Source: CAYQUL01 sp964568925 (GTDB lineage: Bacteria > Patescibacteriota > Microgenomatia > UBA8517). From it: 38,786 nucleotides of DNA. This document shows, piece after piece, positions 21,600-29,970 of the stretch. Made by a program: the position numbers and the translations under genes. The stretch lies in NCBI GenBank assembly GCA_964568925.1, contig CAZMSJ010000009.1:1-38786 (forward strand), read 5' to 3'. How positions within the stretch are numbered: the first letter of the stretch is position 1; every line of letters begins with the position of its first letter. The notes beneath the pieces were generated by a model that worked only from the letters and a program-made list of their open reading frames with translations, did not search any database and was not told the origin of the DNA.

Positions 21600-23960
21600 C
21601 TATTGAATTACCAATTGCTGATTCAGCACATAGGTAACATTGTTTAGACCATATACTGTCATGGTCACATTGTAAGTTCCCGCTGCAGGATAACTCTTTG
21701 AAAACGTCTTTGTACCGTTTCCATAGGCATTTACACTTCCTTGTCCACTTCCATAAGCCAAAACATGATTTACATTCTTGGCATTTGCAGTGACAACGGT
21801 AAAAACAACAGTGCGATTCGGTTGCACCATTGCGTTCACAGTTATCAATGGAAGTTGTGTAATCGGTTTACCTGCACCAACCATTGTGTTCAAACGAGAT
21901 TGAACATACTTGTTATTGTTCAATCCAACAACAGTACATGTGAATGTATAGTTGCCAACTGGGTATGCATGTCCGTCTACTTTGTTAACCTGTGGACCAA
22001 AGTATTCCACATGTTGTGTTGGGCCATCTCCAAAAACACATTGATTCCAATTGTTAACAATCCCAGTCCAATTCAAGGTGTAACTTAATACCCCTGTGTT
22101 TGGATTGAAACTATTAACCGTAGTTGTGACCGATGTCGGAATCGGTGTTGGCGTCGGTGTTACTGTAGGAACCGGTGTAGGGGTCGGCGGTGGCGAAACA
22201 GTAACTGCAGTTGAATAGGGATATGAAGCCCCATCCGTACCTTTTATTGTGATTACGATAAGGTATGAACCCCATGCATAGTCATGTGTTACTGGTACAT
22301 TTACAGCAGGTCCTGTCATATCAAAGCTTGCTCCATCACCAAAGTCAGTATGAATGCTGTACCCAGGTGCCATACCTGAGATGTTGTATGTGAGCAGAAC
22401 ATGATATGAGCTAACCTGTGCGTTAAACGCACCAACCGTAGGTGGATGCATTCGACCGCCACAATTGCTGTCGTGAAAGATCTCAATACTGTCAATATTG
22501 TCGTTGACAGGATATCCATCATTCATCACATTGTTTGTAAGGTCACTATCACTGCCTGTAAAGCATATGAAACCATCACCCAAACTAGGATTACGATAAA
22601 CGACAGCGGACCACCCTGGAGTAACACCAATTGATGTCACTGCGTTTTGTAAGTAATTTGGCAAATCTCCTGAAAACGGGTCATGGACGCCCCAGTTAGT
22701 ATTCCAATAGTTTGGATCAACCCAAAAAGTGACAGTATCACCGGGCTTTGTACCAATATAGGAGCCGCCACACGAATTATCTTGAAAGACACTAACACTG
22801 CTAATTGTATCCGTCATTGGATCACCGTTGTCATAGTATGCACCTGAGAGATCCGCATAACTTGATACCAGGCATTTGTTTGTACCAGCACCATTGTTGT
22901 CTTTCGCTACCAAAATAGACCAACCACCATCAATCTGAACACTACTTGTTTTGTCGTTCAGGTAATCAGGTACATTGACCCAACCATTTGTAGCACTATC
23001 CCATCCGTATTGTGTTGCAGAGTAGTTAGTATTCTCGAAGATATCTACGGATGAATTTCCTGTTTGCCCTCCAGGAATTGGGGTTGGAGTGGAATTAGAT
23101 TGAGTGTTTGACACTAATATGGCACTTACACCGCCACCACCAATCAGGTTAGTTTCATCACCGATCGCAAATTTTGTGTTTGCTTCTAAGCTATTATCTG
23201 CACAAGTCTGTGTAGTATAGGGACAAGAGTAGGCTCTCGAAACAAAGACTTGACCAAGTCGCACTGAATGATTTTGATCGTTATCAACAAAGCTGAACTT
23301 GGTAAGCTTTATTGGCGCAATACCATTATCAAATATTGCAGAACCATCATAGTTGTACATCATCTGAGGGTTTGCGCTGGGTGCCTCAACACCATAGATA
23401 TAATATGATCCAATTTTGACTCCTCCATCCCATCCAACGGCTGTACCACAATTACTAGAATTGGTACATTCCGTTGCCCCATCTCGTAATTCGACATGCA
23501 GATGAATACCCATCGGAGGATTTGGGGTAGTGTTACCTGCAATACCAATTGCATCGCCAGTATTTAAGTGGCTGCTGACACCAATGAAACTCGACAGGTG
23601 TCCATAAATAATTTCTGCGGTCGAATCATCCAACTGGACTACAATTTGGTTTCCCAGCTGCCCCCATCCTCTGTAAAGGACTGTACCTGGTGCCATCGCA
23701 CGCACAGTAAAAGCACCTCCCGCGAAATCTAAGCCAGAACCCAATCCTTTCGGATAAGTACCGCCAAAGTTCCAATTGCCCCATTGATGAGGCCCACTGG
23801 TCCAATAAACCTGATCGCCAGTGAACGGAAAATCAAAATTAGGAAGTGTTGGGGTTGCGAATGTCTGTGTGTTTTTCGAACAAATGAATACCAAAAGGGA
23901 TACTAAAATCACCCCGAATAGCACTTTTCTATGAAACAAGTGCATGAAAACAGTACGCAT
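21600..23960 (-). CDS. Large secreted protein: M23-like, crystallin-like and PKD-like domains
   Basis: This 786-aa protein has an N-terminal signal or anchor (about 12-30). A M23/LytM-type peptidase domain (about 45-200) shows GLDFAGG with Asp78, YGHLS with His121 and GIHLHVE with His153 and His155. The first His of the HxxxD zinc motif is Gly74, so catalysis is doubtful. Two or three beta/gamma-crystallin-like or I36-type repeats follow (about 300-500), each with a VxIxxGW and CGG ending. PKD-like domains (DFGDGASF near 545) come next, then a Thr-Pro linker (about 590-615) and two further Ig/PKD-like domains. It is probably a surface protein binding wall polymer. The ATG is supported by an AGGAG SD 9 nt upstream (23970-23974). 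Confidence 0.8.
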   Translation of the reverse strand: MRTVFMHLFHRKVLFGVILVSLLVFICSKNTQTFATPTLPNFDFPFTGDQVYWTSGPHQWGNWNFGGTYPKGLGSGLDFAGGAFTVRAMAPGTVLYRGWGQLGNQIVVQLDDSTAEIIYGHLSSFIGVSSHLNTGDAIGIAGNTTPNPPMGIHLHVELRDGATECTNSSNCGTAVGWDGGVKIGSYYIYGVEAPSANPQMMYNYDGSAIFDNGIAPIKLTKFSFVDNDQNHSVRLGQVFVSRAYSCPYTTQTCADNSLEANTKFAIGDETNLIGGGGVSAILVSNTQSNSTPTPIPGGQTGNSSVDIFENTNYSATQYGWDSATNGWVNVPDYLNDKTSSVQIDGGWSILVAKDNNGAGTNKCLVSSYADLSGAYYDNGDPMTDTISSVSVFQDNSCGGSYIGTKPGDTVTFWVDPNYWNTNWGVHDPFSGDLPNYLQNAVTSIGVTPGWSAVVYRNPSLGDGFICFTGSDSDLTNNVMNDGYPVNDNIDSIEIFHDSNCGGRMHPPTVGAFNAQVSSYHVLLTYNISGMAPGYSIHTDFGDGASFDMTGPAVNVPVTHDYAWGSYLIVITIKGTDGASYPYSTAVTVSPPPTPTPVPTVTPTPTPIPTSVTTTVNSFNPNTGVLSYTLNWTGIVNNWNQCVFGDGPTQHVEYFGPQVNKVDGHAYPVGNYTFTCTVVGLNNNKYVQSRLNTMVGAGKPITQLPLITVNAMVQPNRTVVFTVVTANAKNVNHVLAYGSGQGSVNAYGNGTKTFSKSYPAAGTYNVTMTVYGLNNVTYVLNQQLVIQ

Positions 23961-24053
23961 GAGATATTACTCCTCACATTATTTGAACTGTAAAAGGACA
24001 CTAAGGAGTATATAGTATTTATATGGCTTACTCAATGTGTTACACTTTGTCAT

Positions 24054-24692
24054 ATGAAACACAAAACATCAGTCAACCCAGTTATTGCTTTCTTTCTTAT
24101 TTCTATGATTGCCGTGGTTATTCTTTTTTCCTTTAGATCACAGTTTAGTTTCCAAGATCAGCAGACTACCAATTGGGGGAACATATCAACACCGACTCCT
24201 GTTCCGGGGCCAGACAAAATGACACTGACTGATGTAAAAAAGGTAGATACTTTGACTGGAAGTACGCTTATTATCCAAAATTGGAAACTCTCAGTAAATA
24301 CGGGTAAAAAGACCACATTTAGCTTTCAGTATCTTCCTCTCGAAGTAAATAAAAAGATGATTATGACGAATACCTTAAGTTTGAGTAAAAAGATAAACGA
24401 TTCGACTGATTTTGAACTCTACAATATCGAGATAACGGCAATTGATTCAAAATATGACACATTTGAAAACATTAAAATGAGCAAGACACAACTTGTCACG
24501 AAAAAGTACGGTAACAACTATCCAATCTGCTTTGAAAAGGAGACTACGACGTACGAAGGGACTATTAATAACACCTGTTTTTATCAAGGTTCAAACGATG
24601 GGTATTTTATCGTCTCCACTAACTTCTTATCACGAATGGATGCACGAATAGAAGTTGAGAGTATCCTTTCAAATATCAAAATTACAAAGTAA
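24054..24692 (+). CDS. Membrane-anchored hypothetical protein
   Basis: This 212-aa protein has one N-terminal membrane helix (about 9-27) and a short Thr-Pro stretch (STPTPVPGPD, about 45-54) followed by an extracytoplasmic beta-rich domain. Two Cys (in YPICFEK and NTCFYQ) could pair. Family not recognised. The ATG lies 7 nt after TACACT (24041-24046), predicted leaderless. It is followed by a gene of very similar layout. Confidence 0.7.
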   Translation: MKHKTSVNPVIAFFLISMIAVVILFSFRSQFSFQDQQTTNWGNISTPTPVPGPDKMTLTDVKKVDTLTGSTLIIQNWKLSVNTGKKTTFSFQYLPLEVNKKMIMTNTLSLSKKINDSTDFELYNIEITAIDSKYDTFENIKMSKTQLVTKKYGNNYPICFEKETTTYEGTINNTCFYQGSNDGYFIVSTNFLSRMDARIEVESILSNIKITK

Positions 24693-24777
24693 GGTCTTTA
24701 TCTTTAAAAAAGATACTTTTACATCAAAACTATTGAATTAGCTGATTCGAAGTTTCTTGTGTAAAATTAATTTGATT

Positions 24778-25410
24778 ATGAGTAAAAAGAAGCCGCTTAC
24801 TTACAGGCGAAAAGTGATTTTCTTAATAGTTACTTGTATCCTCCTATTATTCATTTTAGTGGTTGGTAAGTTGACTTTGTTCCAAGGTCAATTTATAGGT
24901 ACAAATACAGAGAATAAGACGAATTTGCTTACATTCAAAAGTTCTCGAGTTCCACTAACATTTAATTATCCAGTTGGGTTTCCTGTAACAGTTGCTGGAG
25001 CGGAGTACGAGAAAGGTTATCTAGATAAAGTAACACTTGAAGATCTAAACTTTTCAGAGACATACATGCCAAATGCAAGTGATGACAGTTATGGTTACAT
25101 AACCGTTAAAAAAATGGAAATAATAGACCTTCAAAAATACCTACAAGACTATTACAAATTTCAAGCTGACCAAACCGTAACTTTTGAAAAAGCAAAAACA
25201 GCAGATGTTGATGGCTATCGAGTACATATAACTCCAGACACATCAAAAGGAGGCTATCTTGGATCAGTTGCAGATTGGACCTACTTCTTTTATAAAAACG
25301 GGTTGTTATACCAAATTGCTTTAACGAACCCAGGTTATAAAAACAGTAACCCTACCGAAATTAGCAAGATCTTCACGGATACTGTGTTGTTTTCAATGAA
25401 GTTTGAATAA
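24778..25410 (+). CDS. Membrane-anchored hypothetical protein
   Basis: This 210-aa protein has a basic N-terminus, one membrane helix (about 14-34) and an outside domain. The domain contains RVPLTFNYPVGFPVTV and a C-terminal GLLYQIALTNPGY segment, a layout common in small lipoprotein-like PsbP/DUF-type surface domains; I cannot assign it. ATG 24778 (MSKKK) is chosen because a longer frame from TTG 24757 spans the TAAAAT (24762-24767) that lies 10 nt before it. It parallels the preceding gene and may be a distant paralogue. Confidence 0.7.
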   Translation: MSKKKPLTYRRKVIFLIVTCILLLFILVVGKLTLFQGQFIGTNTENKTNLLTFKSSRVPLTFNYPVGFPVTVAGAEYEKGYLDKVTLEDLNFSETYMPNASDDSYGYITVKKMEIIDLQKYLQDYYKFQADQTVTFEKAKTADVDGYRVHITPDTSKGGYLGSVADWTYFFYKNGLLYQIALTNPGYKNSNPTEISKIFTDTVLFSMKFE

Positions 25411-25622
25411 ATTATTAAACAGGGAGAATAGAAAGTCCTTTGTGTAAAAGAGTATTTGAGGAGAAGTGCTTAACTTGTCCTTAAACCTACAAGTAGTCTC
25501 AATCCTTCAATAAAACATACTTTTACCCTATTTTTCACCCCAAAATATCGTTCTATAGTAAAGAAGGTGCTTTTTTGCTACAATTGTGGTCGAAAACGTA
25601 ACAGTGACGTTTGGTTATCTTT
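25411..25622. other. Intergenic region upstream of tRNA-Lys
   Basis: No gene supported. It contains an extended -10 TGC-TACAAT (25576-25584), 38 nt before the tRNA, and a short AACGT/ACGTT inverted repeat after it, which may lie in the tRNA leader. Confidence 0.4.
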
Positions 25623-25694
25623 GCATCCGTAGCTCAGTGGTAGAGCAATCGCCTCTTAAGCGATGGGTCGTGGGTTCGAAACCCACCGGGTGCA
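25623..25694 (+). tRNA. tRNA-Lys (anticodon CTT)
   Basis: Acceptor GCATCCG/CGGGTGC (one T-G pair), anticodon stem ATCGC/GCGAT with loop CTCTTAA, T arm GTGGG/CCCAC. No encoded CCA. Confidence 0.95.
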
Positions 25695-25695
25695 C

Positions 25696-25729
25696 AAAAA
25701 AAGGGACCAAGCTTTTTCTGCTTAGTCCC
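25696..25729 (-). terminator. Intrinsic terminator of the 25747-26214 gene
   Basis: On the minus strand GGGACTAAGC pairs with GCTTGGTCCC (one mismatch) and is followed by seven T residues (A run 25696-25702). It abuts the 3' end of tRNA-Lys. Confidence 0.8.
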
Positions 25730-25746
25730 AAACTTGATACCACTTC

Positions 25747-26214
25747 CTACAAAGAACCTCTTTGCTTCAACCGTTCTGCCAGTACTTTGTTGTACAGACC
25801 TTCTGCCACTCGGTAGAGTCCACCGACACAGATGACAAACGTAAGGAAGCAAACCATACCAAAAACCTGTTGTTTAGCCTCATATGGGATCAAAATCCCA
25901 GTTGTAACATACACTTTCCGAAATATCCCTGTCACATTCTCATCTGGAATGATGTAGGGAACAAAATTGCTCACATTGACTGCAAAGGGGATCGTCACAA
26001 CAAGCAAAATCACCTTTGTTAGTGTGAGCTCTTTTGTGGTTGGGAATCGACGAAGACTTAAACTAAAAGCCCCAGTCAAAAACAACCACCAGCCCCAGAA
26101 AATGGCATACTTTACGATGTCATTGTTTACCGGGAAGTACCCAGTGAATACCTTTGATAAAAAGTAGGCAGGTAACGCGGCGATCAAAACAGTCCCAATC
26201 GTTTTAACTTTCAA
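25747..26214 (-). CDS. Multi-pass membrane hypothetical protein, TTG start
   Basis: This 155-aa protein has about four predicted membrane helices (about 6-24, 35-52, 66-82 and 115-135). A loop contains PYIIPDENVTGIFRKVYV, and the C-terminal tail is basic (LAERLKQRGSL). Family not recognised. The TTG start (26212-26214) is fixed by AAGGAG (26221-26226) at 6-nt spacing. The promoter on the minus strand is TTGATT, a 17-nt spacer and TATACT (26245-26250), giving a leader of about 25 nt. A terminator lies downstream, so it is a single-gene unit. Confidence 0.7.
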   Translation of the reverse strand: MKVKTIGTVLIAALPAYFLSKVFTGYFPVNNDIVKYAIFWGWWLFLTGAFSLSLRRFPTTKELTLTKVILLVVTIPFAVNVSNFVPYIIPDENVTGIFRKVYVTTGILIPYEAKQQVFGMVCFLTFVICVGGLYRVAEGLYNKVLAERLKQRGSL

Positions 26215-26276
26215 TCTGCACTCCTTTTTCGTTAACAGATGTGAAGTATACTTGAAAACGCCCTCAAAATCAACAA

Positions 26277-27512
26277 TTACAGGACTATTTCCTCTAATTC
26301 TTTTACCCCTCCAAAGGCAATTCTATCTGGAACTGCTGCTTTGGCAGTTACCATTCGAGCCGGAAAGAGAACATAGTCACCCCACCGTTCATTCACTAAA
26401 TCCACTGATTTCATCAGTCGTTCTGTCTGTAAAGTATTACTAAAGAGAGACAATTGCAGCTCTTTGTTTTTTGAGAGGTTAAAGACAGAAACGGCAATCG
26501 TCCTTACCGGAAGTTTCTCTGATTGTTCAAACAAATGCATAATCGCCTGGTACATATGGCTTGTAGAAAAGAGTGGTAGCAAACTGACTGAACCTTTGTG
26601 CCAATAGGTGCCATCGGTATAGGAGATGGCCAGATGTGCTCCTTTTGCAATAAAACCTGCATGGCGAAGTCTTTTAGTTGTCTTTGTTGTGAGCTTTGTG
26701 ATAATGGGGGACAATTCTTCCTTTGTGGCAAACGGCTGGGGGAGTGAATAGGAATTTCCATAACTTCGACGACCAAATTCAACGTCATCAATCGAAAGAC
26801 CCCGAAGACGAAGGTACCAGTAGTATCCTGGAGCACCAGAGAAGGCTGCTTTTAATTTCCAAATAGGAGCATGAAACATTTCTTGTACTGTGTATATTCC
26901 ATATGCATGAAGACGTGCTTCGTTTCGTGACTTAATGCCTGTTAAATCGGTTAACTGCATACTTGTATAGATTGCTTCGTAATTAGTACTGTCGATTGTT
27001 GTCAGACCATCTGGCTTTTTATAGTTAGATGCCTGCTTTGCTAAAAACCGATTTGGCCCAATACCAATAGAGACCGTAATCCATTCACCAATCTCTTGTT
27101 TAATCCGTTTCTTTATTTCAGTCGCAACTGAGACTAACCCTTCTGGAAACATCAATTCACAATCTTCAAAATGCAATACAAATTCATCAATTGATTTGGG
27201 GTACACCCGTGGGGTGTATTGAGACAAAAGAGACTTCATCTGCAAATGCACGGCTCGATACTTTGGTGCATCTGGCGGAAGAATCTGAAGATATGGGCAG
27301 AGCTTTTTCCCTTCAAAAACTCTCATACCCGTTTTAACTCCCATCCGTTTTGCTTCATATGACGCAGCTAAGATACAACCTCTGGGAGACGCATATGCAG
27401 CTACTGCAATTGGCTTTCCTCGAAGTGATGGGTTTGCTTGTTGTTCAATCGTTGCAAAACAAGAATTGATATCAATATGCATTACACTGGGGGGAAGGGG
27501 AGTAAAGTCCAT
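26277..27512 (-). CDS. dinB: Y-family DNA polymerase (DinB/UmuC type)
   Basis: This 411-aa translesion polymerase copies damaged DNA. The palm has MHIDINSCFATIE (11-23) with catalytic Asp14 and a probable steric-gate Phe19, and SIDEFVL (108-114) with Asp109 and Glu110. The helix-hairpin-helix and thumb (about 190-215) and little-finger region (about 240-345) follow. Near the C-terminus ELQLSLF contains a QLSLF-type beta-clamp-binding motif. dinB is the nearest name, but ImuB/UmuC-like relatives are not excluded. It overlaps the stop of the small gene 27512-27766 as TAATG, so the two are translationally coupled. No LexA-type operator was seen. Confidence 0.85.
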   Translation of the reverse strand: MDFTPLPPSVMHIDINSCFATIEQQANPSLRGKPIAVAAYASPRGCILAASYEAKRMGVKTGMRVFEGKKLCPYLQILPPDAPKYRAVHLQMKSLLSQYTPRVYPKSIDEFVLHFEDCELMFPEGLVSVATEIKKRIKQEIGEWITVSIGIGPNRFLAKQASNYKKPDGLTTIDSTNYEAIYTSMQLTDLTGIKSRNEARLHAYGIYTVQEMFHAPIWKLKAAFSGAPGYYWYLRLRGLSIDDVEFGRRSYGNSYSLPQPFATKEELSPIITKLTTKTTKRLRHAGFIAKGAHLAISYTDGTYWHKGSVSLLPLFSTSHMYQAIMHLFEQSEKLPVRTIAVSVFNLSKNKELQLSLFSNTLQTERLMKSVDLVNERWGDYVLFPARMVTAKAAVPDRIAFGGVKELEEIVL

Positions 27513-27766
27513 TAAAAACCTTCTGAAATCTCATCCAATGTCCAACTTAAATAATCACTATTTAAGGACAGTCTCATGAAGAAGTTTCCTGCCACTACAG
27601 AGAATACATGGATTAAGGTTCTTCCATCACGAAACGTATGATGAAAGCCAACTTTTGTAATTTTGTACATCCTTCCTCTCCATGAAACTTTAACTGGAGC
27701 AACCTCAGAAGTTCCATGTTTGGAAACAAGTGCAACTGATACAGGTTCGGATATTCTTTGGTTCAT
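27512..27766 (-). CDS. Small DUF6504-like protein coupled to Y-family polymerase
   Basis: This 84-aa basic protein has the pattern VKVSWRGRMYKITKVG, then HVFSVVAGNFF and a final LSWTLDEI. That recalls DUF6504, a small beta-rich family found next to translesion polymerase genes. It is upstream of the polymerase and its stop overlaps the polymerase ATG (TAATG), so it should be made in step with it. A TTGACT-17-TAAAAC promoter lies upstream on the minus strand, with the -10 9 nt from the ATG. A role as a polymerase accessory or DNA-binding subunit is inferred from context. Confidence 0.65.
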   Translation of the reverse strand: MNQRISEPVSVALVSKHGTSEVAPVKVSWRGRMYKITKVGFHHTFRDGRTLIHVFSVVAGNFFMRLSLNSDYLSWTLDEISEGF

Positions 27767-27861
27767 TCTTCATTAGTTTTAAACCATACAAATACCGAAG
27801 TCAAGAGATGTTTATTATTAATTATTTTTCCTTGAGAATAAAATCAAATTTTAGTGTGGGT

Positions 27862-28239
27862 TTAGGATGATTGCAGCTTAAAACCAAAGAATTGAGGGAG
27901 CCATTCAAAAATACCAATACCCTTTACAAAAGCTAGAAATACGGCGATTAAAATGCCACTCATTATTAAATAAACGAGTAAGATAAAGAAATAATCGAAT
28001 ATTAGGCTGATCAAAAGAAAAATGTAGTAAAGAGGTTTACAAACGACTTTTAAGTCCAATTGAATCTTATATCTAGACAACACAGAAAACGCTAAGGGTT
28101 CCTTAAGTGTTACAAAATCATAAAGAGCTTGAATAATACTCAAGCCTCCAGTATGAGAAGTATCAGAATGTTCTTTCTTATGTGGAGGTGTTTCATCTGA
28201 TGGTAGATCAGGCGCAACTATCTTAAATTCTTCAGCCAT
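27862..28239 (-). CDS. Two-helix membrane protein, candidate toxin of a Panacea pair
   Basis: This 125-aa protein has a polar, acidic N-terminus (about 1-40) and a short amphipathic stretch. Two strongly hydrophobic segments (about 70-90 and 88-112, with ILLVYLIMSGILIAVFLAF) precede a short Trp/Phe-rich tail. No family recognised. Its ATG overlaps the end of the Panacea-domain gene by 8 nt, so the two are co-translated. Panacea-domain proteins are known as antitoxins for unrelated toxins, including membrane-acting ones. That makes this the candidate toxin; it is inference from position and topology. Composition is more AT-rich than surrounding genes, which hints at transfer. Confidence 0.6.
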   Translation of the reverse strand: MAEEFKIVAPDLPSDETPPHKKEHSDTSHTGGLSIIQALYDFVTLKEPLAFSVLSRYKIQLDLKVVCKPLYYIFLLISLIFDYFFILLVYLIMSGILIAVFLAFVKGIGIFEWLPQFFGFKLQSS

Positions 28240-28702
28240 TTTTTAATTTCTTTCCAAAAAAATCCTCCATCATTCCTAGTGTTATTTCCGCATGTCCTTC
28301 ATCATCTGTCTTTTTTCGAGCTTCTCTCCAAGGAGTTTCCTTATGAGTTAGAAAGATTAATTCTGGCCCAGTAAGCTTCCCATACACTTGCCAAATACTA
28401 TCTAAAAATCCTTTTGTCTCTTTAGAAATACCATTTATATCTTCTTCTTTAATATCAATATCTATTTCACTGCTTCCAAAGTTTTTATATTGCTGGTAAA
28501 CAATAGGAACTGCAGGTCCGTACTTCCATGCTTCTATTTTTTCATCAAAAAGTGGATTATTCGAATTGCCTAAATGCCATCCTTGGGCATAATACAATAT
28601 CTTCTGAAGTTTTAAATTCGTAATTTTATTATTTTTATCCTCCCTAGACTTTTTTATAAAATATTTAGCGATTTGAAGGACATTGTATGTTTTGTTTTCC
28701 AT
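28232..28702 (-). CDS. Panacea-domain (DUF4065) protein, candidate antitoxin
   Basis: This 156-aa soluble protein has the DUF4065/SocA-like (Panacea) pattern: YNVLQIAKYFIKKS (about 6-19), LKLQKILYYAQGWHLG (about 30-45), LFDEKIEAWKYGPAVPIVY (about 51-69) and a late ETPWREARK motif. The family provides the neutralising partner in several toxin-antitoxin systems and also occurs in GepA/SocA phage-related proteins. It comes first in the pair and overlaps the membrane-protein gene by 8 nt. The ATG follows an AT-rich stretch without an obvious SD, and no clear promoter could be fixed. Composition is AT-rich. Confidence 0.8.
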   Translation of the reverse strand: MENKTYNVLQIAKYFIKKSREDKNNKITNLKLQKILYYAQGWHLGNSNNPLFDEKIEAWKYGPAVPIVYQQYKNFGSSEIDIDIKEEDINGISKETKGFLDSIWQVYGKLTGPELIFLTHKETPWREARKKTDDEGHAEITLGMMEDFFGKKLKNG

Positions 28703-28816
28703 AATTAAAGAAGTACTTATTTAATTTATATTAACAACTTTATGAGGCGTACACCATCGCAATTTGTTAGATGGTAATAGTTAAAATCCTAAAAATCTAG
28801 GATAAAAACTAAAATA

Positions 28817-28853
28817 GGGGACTCCAATTGGATTAAATCCAACTGTTTCCCCC
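28817..28853 (-). terminator. Imperfect terminator hairpin
   Basis: On the minus strand GGGGGAAACAGTTGGATT pairs imperfectly with AATCCAATTGGAGTCCCC, followed by a T-rich tract. It lies just after the stop of the gene 28862-29422. Confidence 0.55.
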
Positions 28854-28861
28854 AAGTTTAC

Positions 28862-29422
28862 CTAAACTGTCTCACTGAGTTTTTTTAAAACTCCGATGAG
28901 ACTTTCACGAGTAATGTCCTGAGTACATTCATCAAAATTGAAAAAGTAAACATCGTCACTATCTCCAATTTCAATATGGGAACGTACACGAAAAAAGAAG
29001 TCCCCAAACTTTGCATCGTAATCTAGCATTACCCATGTGTGCTTAAATTCATAATGAATACCATTAATGCCGAGGTCACTCCAAATAGCGTAACAATCAC
29101 TACGATCAACAAATTCACTCTTGACGCTTTCAGGTGATGAACCAGCAGCATGGGCAAACAATTTACAAACTTCAAGGACCATCGCATTGATTGTTTTGTA
29201 TGTTAAAGCCGCTTTAGCCTTCAGTTCTTTTGCATCTCTTGCGGCATTCAATTGATGGACACGATCTTCAGCCTTTCGCTCTTCAATGGCGTCAGATTGA
29301 ACTTTTTTTGCTACTGTTTTCCCATAAAGTCGGGGAAACAACTGTGAGCCGTGATTAGCAAAAACGTCTGATGTCATTTTGGCATTTTTCCTGCCCAAAA
29401 TCAGATCAAATATTGAACTCAT
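28862..29422 (-). CDS. Hypothetical soluble protein
   Basis: This 186-aa protein has an N-terminal basic, helical region (about 15-75, rich in Lys/Ala/Glu, possibly coiled coil). A C-terminal alpha/beta domain (about 80-180) contains FKHTWVMLDYDAKFGDFFFRVR and VYFFNFDE. No signal peptide; family not recognised. The ATG is preceded by a GAAGGTG SD-like sequence at about 6 nt. The promoter is TTGAAC, a 17-nt spacer and TATTAT (minus strand, 29459-29487). It is a single-gene unit. Confidence 0.65.
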   Translation of the reverse strand: MSSIFDLILGRKNAKMTSDVFANHGSQLFPRLYGKTVAKKVQSDAIEERKAEDRVHQLNAARDAKELKAKAALTYKTINAMVLEVCKLFAHAAGSSPESVKSEFVDRSDCYAIWSDLGINGIHYEFKHTWVMLDYDAKFGDFFFRVRSHIEIGDSDDVYFFNFDECTQDITRESLIGVLKKLSETV

Positions 29423-29458
29423 AAAAACACCTTCGTTCTCTATTGACGATTACTACCT

Positions 29459-29487
29459 ATAATACCACATTAGTCTCAAAAGTTCAA
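29459..29487 (-). promoter_or_regulatory. Sigma-70 promoter
   Basis: On the minus strand TTGAAC (29482-29487), a 17-nt spacer and TATTAT (29459-29464). It drives the gene 28862-29422 with a leader of about 30 nt. Confidence 0.65.
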
Positions 29488-29592
29488 TTTGTAGAGTGCG
29501 TTTGCTTAAGTACCTGAAATAGAGATTAGGAGGCAAATATTGCATGTTAAGACAAAATCAGGTCTCAATCTCATATATACTTAAAACAGCAT

Positions 29593-29907
29593 ATGAAACA
29601 TCTAAAGACGTGGATTATCAGTCTGTTGTTTGCAATTAGCTTCACCAGTATTCCGATGATACAAAACACCCCAATAGCTGCTGACTGTGGTTGCACAAAT
29701 ACTCTCTATGGTTTTCCTTTTCCATATATGACACAAAAGACGGAGCAAACAGAACAGCTTGCATGTAATTTCGGAGGATGTAAACACGAATATAACCGTA
29801 TATACCCTGTGTATTTCTATCTCGATGTTTTCGTTTGGACCATAGGAGTTTTAATAACAATTACAACTGTTACAAAAGTTACTTCAAAAACAACATCCTC
29901 CAGATAA
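29593..29907 (+). CDS. Small secreted or membrane Cys-containing protein
   Basis: This 104-aa protein has a signal peptide or first helix (about 7-29, ending PIAA) and a short Cys-rich outside loop (DCGCTN, ACNFGGCKHE; four or five Cys). A second membrane helix follows (about 75-95), with a Thr/Lys-rich tail. The Cys set could form disulphides. Family not recognised. The ATG is 11 nt after TATACT (29576-29581), predicted leaderless. Upstream GGAG-like bases are too far to serve as an SD. Confidence 0.55.
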   Translation: MKHLKTWIISLLFAISFTSIPMIQNTPIAADCGCTNTLYGFPFPYMTQKTEQTEQLACNFGGCKHEYNRIYPVYFYLDVFVWTIGVLITITTVTKVTSKTTSSR

Positions 29908-29931
29908 TAGCTGGTACAGAAAATCTCTTCA

Positions 29932-29959
29932 TTGACAATAATCTCAATATCGATAGAAT
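29932..29959 (+). promoter_or_regulatory. Promoter with consensus -35, leaderless type
   Basis: TTGACA (29932-29937), a 16-nt spacer and TAGAAT (29954-29959), with the ATG 11 nt further at 29971. Confidence 0.65.
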
Positions 29960-29970
29960 TTGTGAGCAAT

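Noticed and set aside
29932..29970. Longer frame for the DNRLRE-like protein beginning at TTG 29932.
   Set aside because: The TTG lies in the -35 box TTGACA, and the extension would sit before a good signal peptide.
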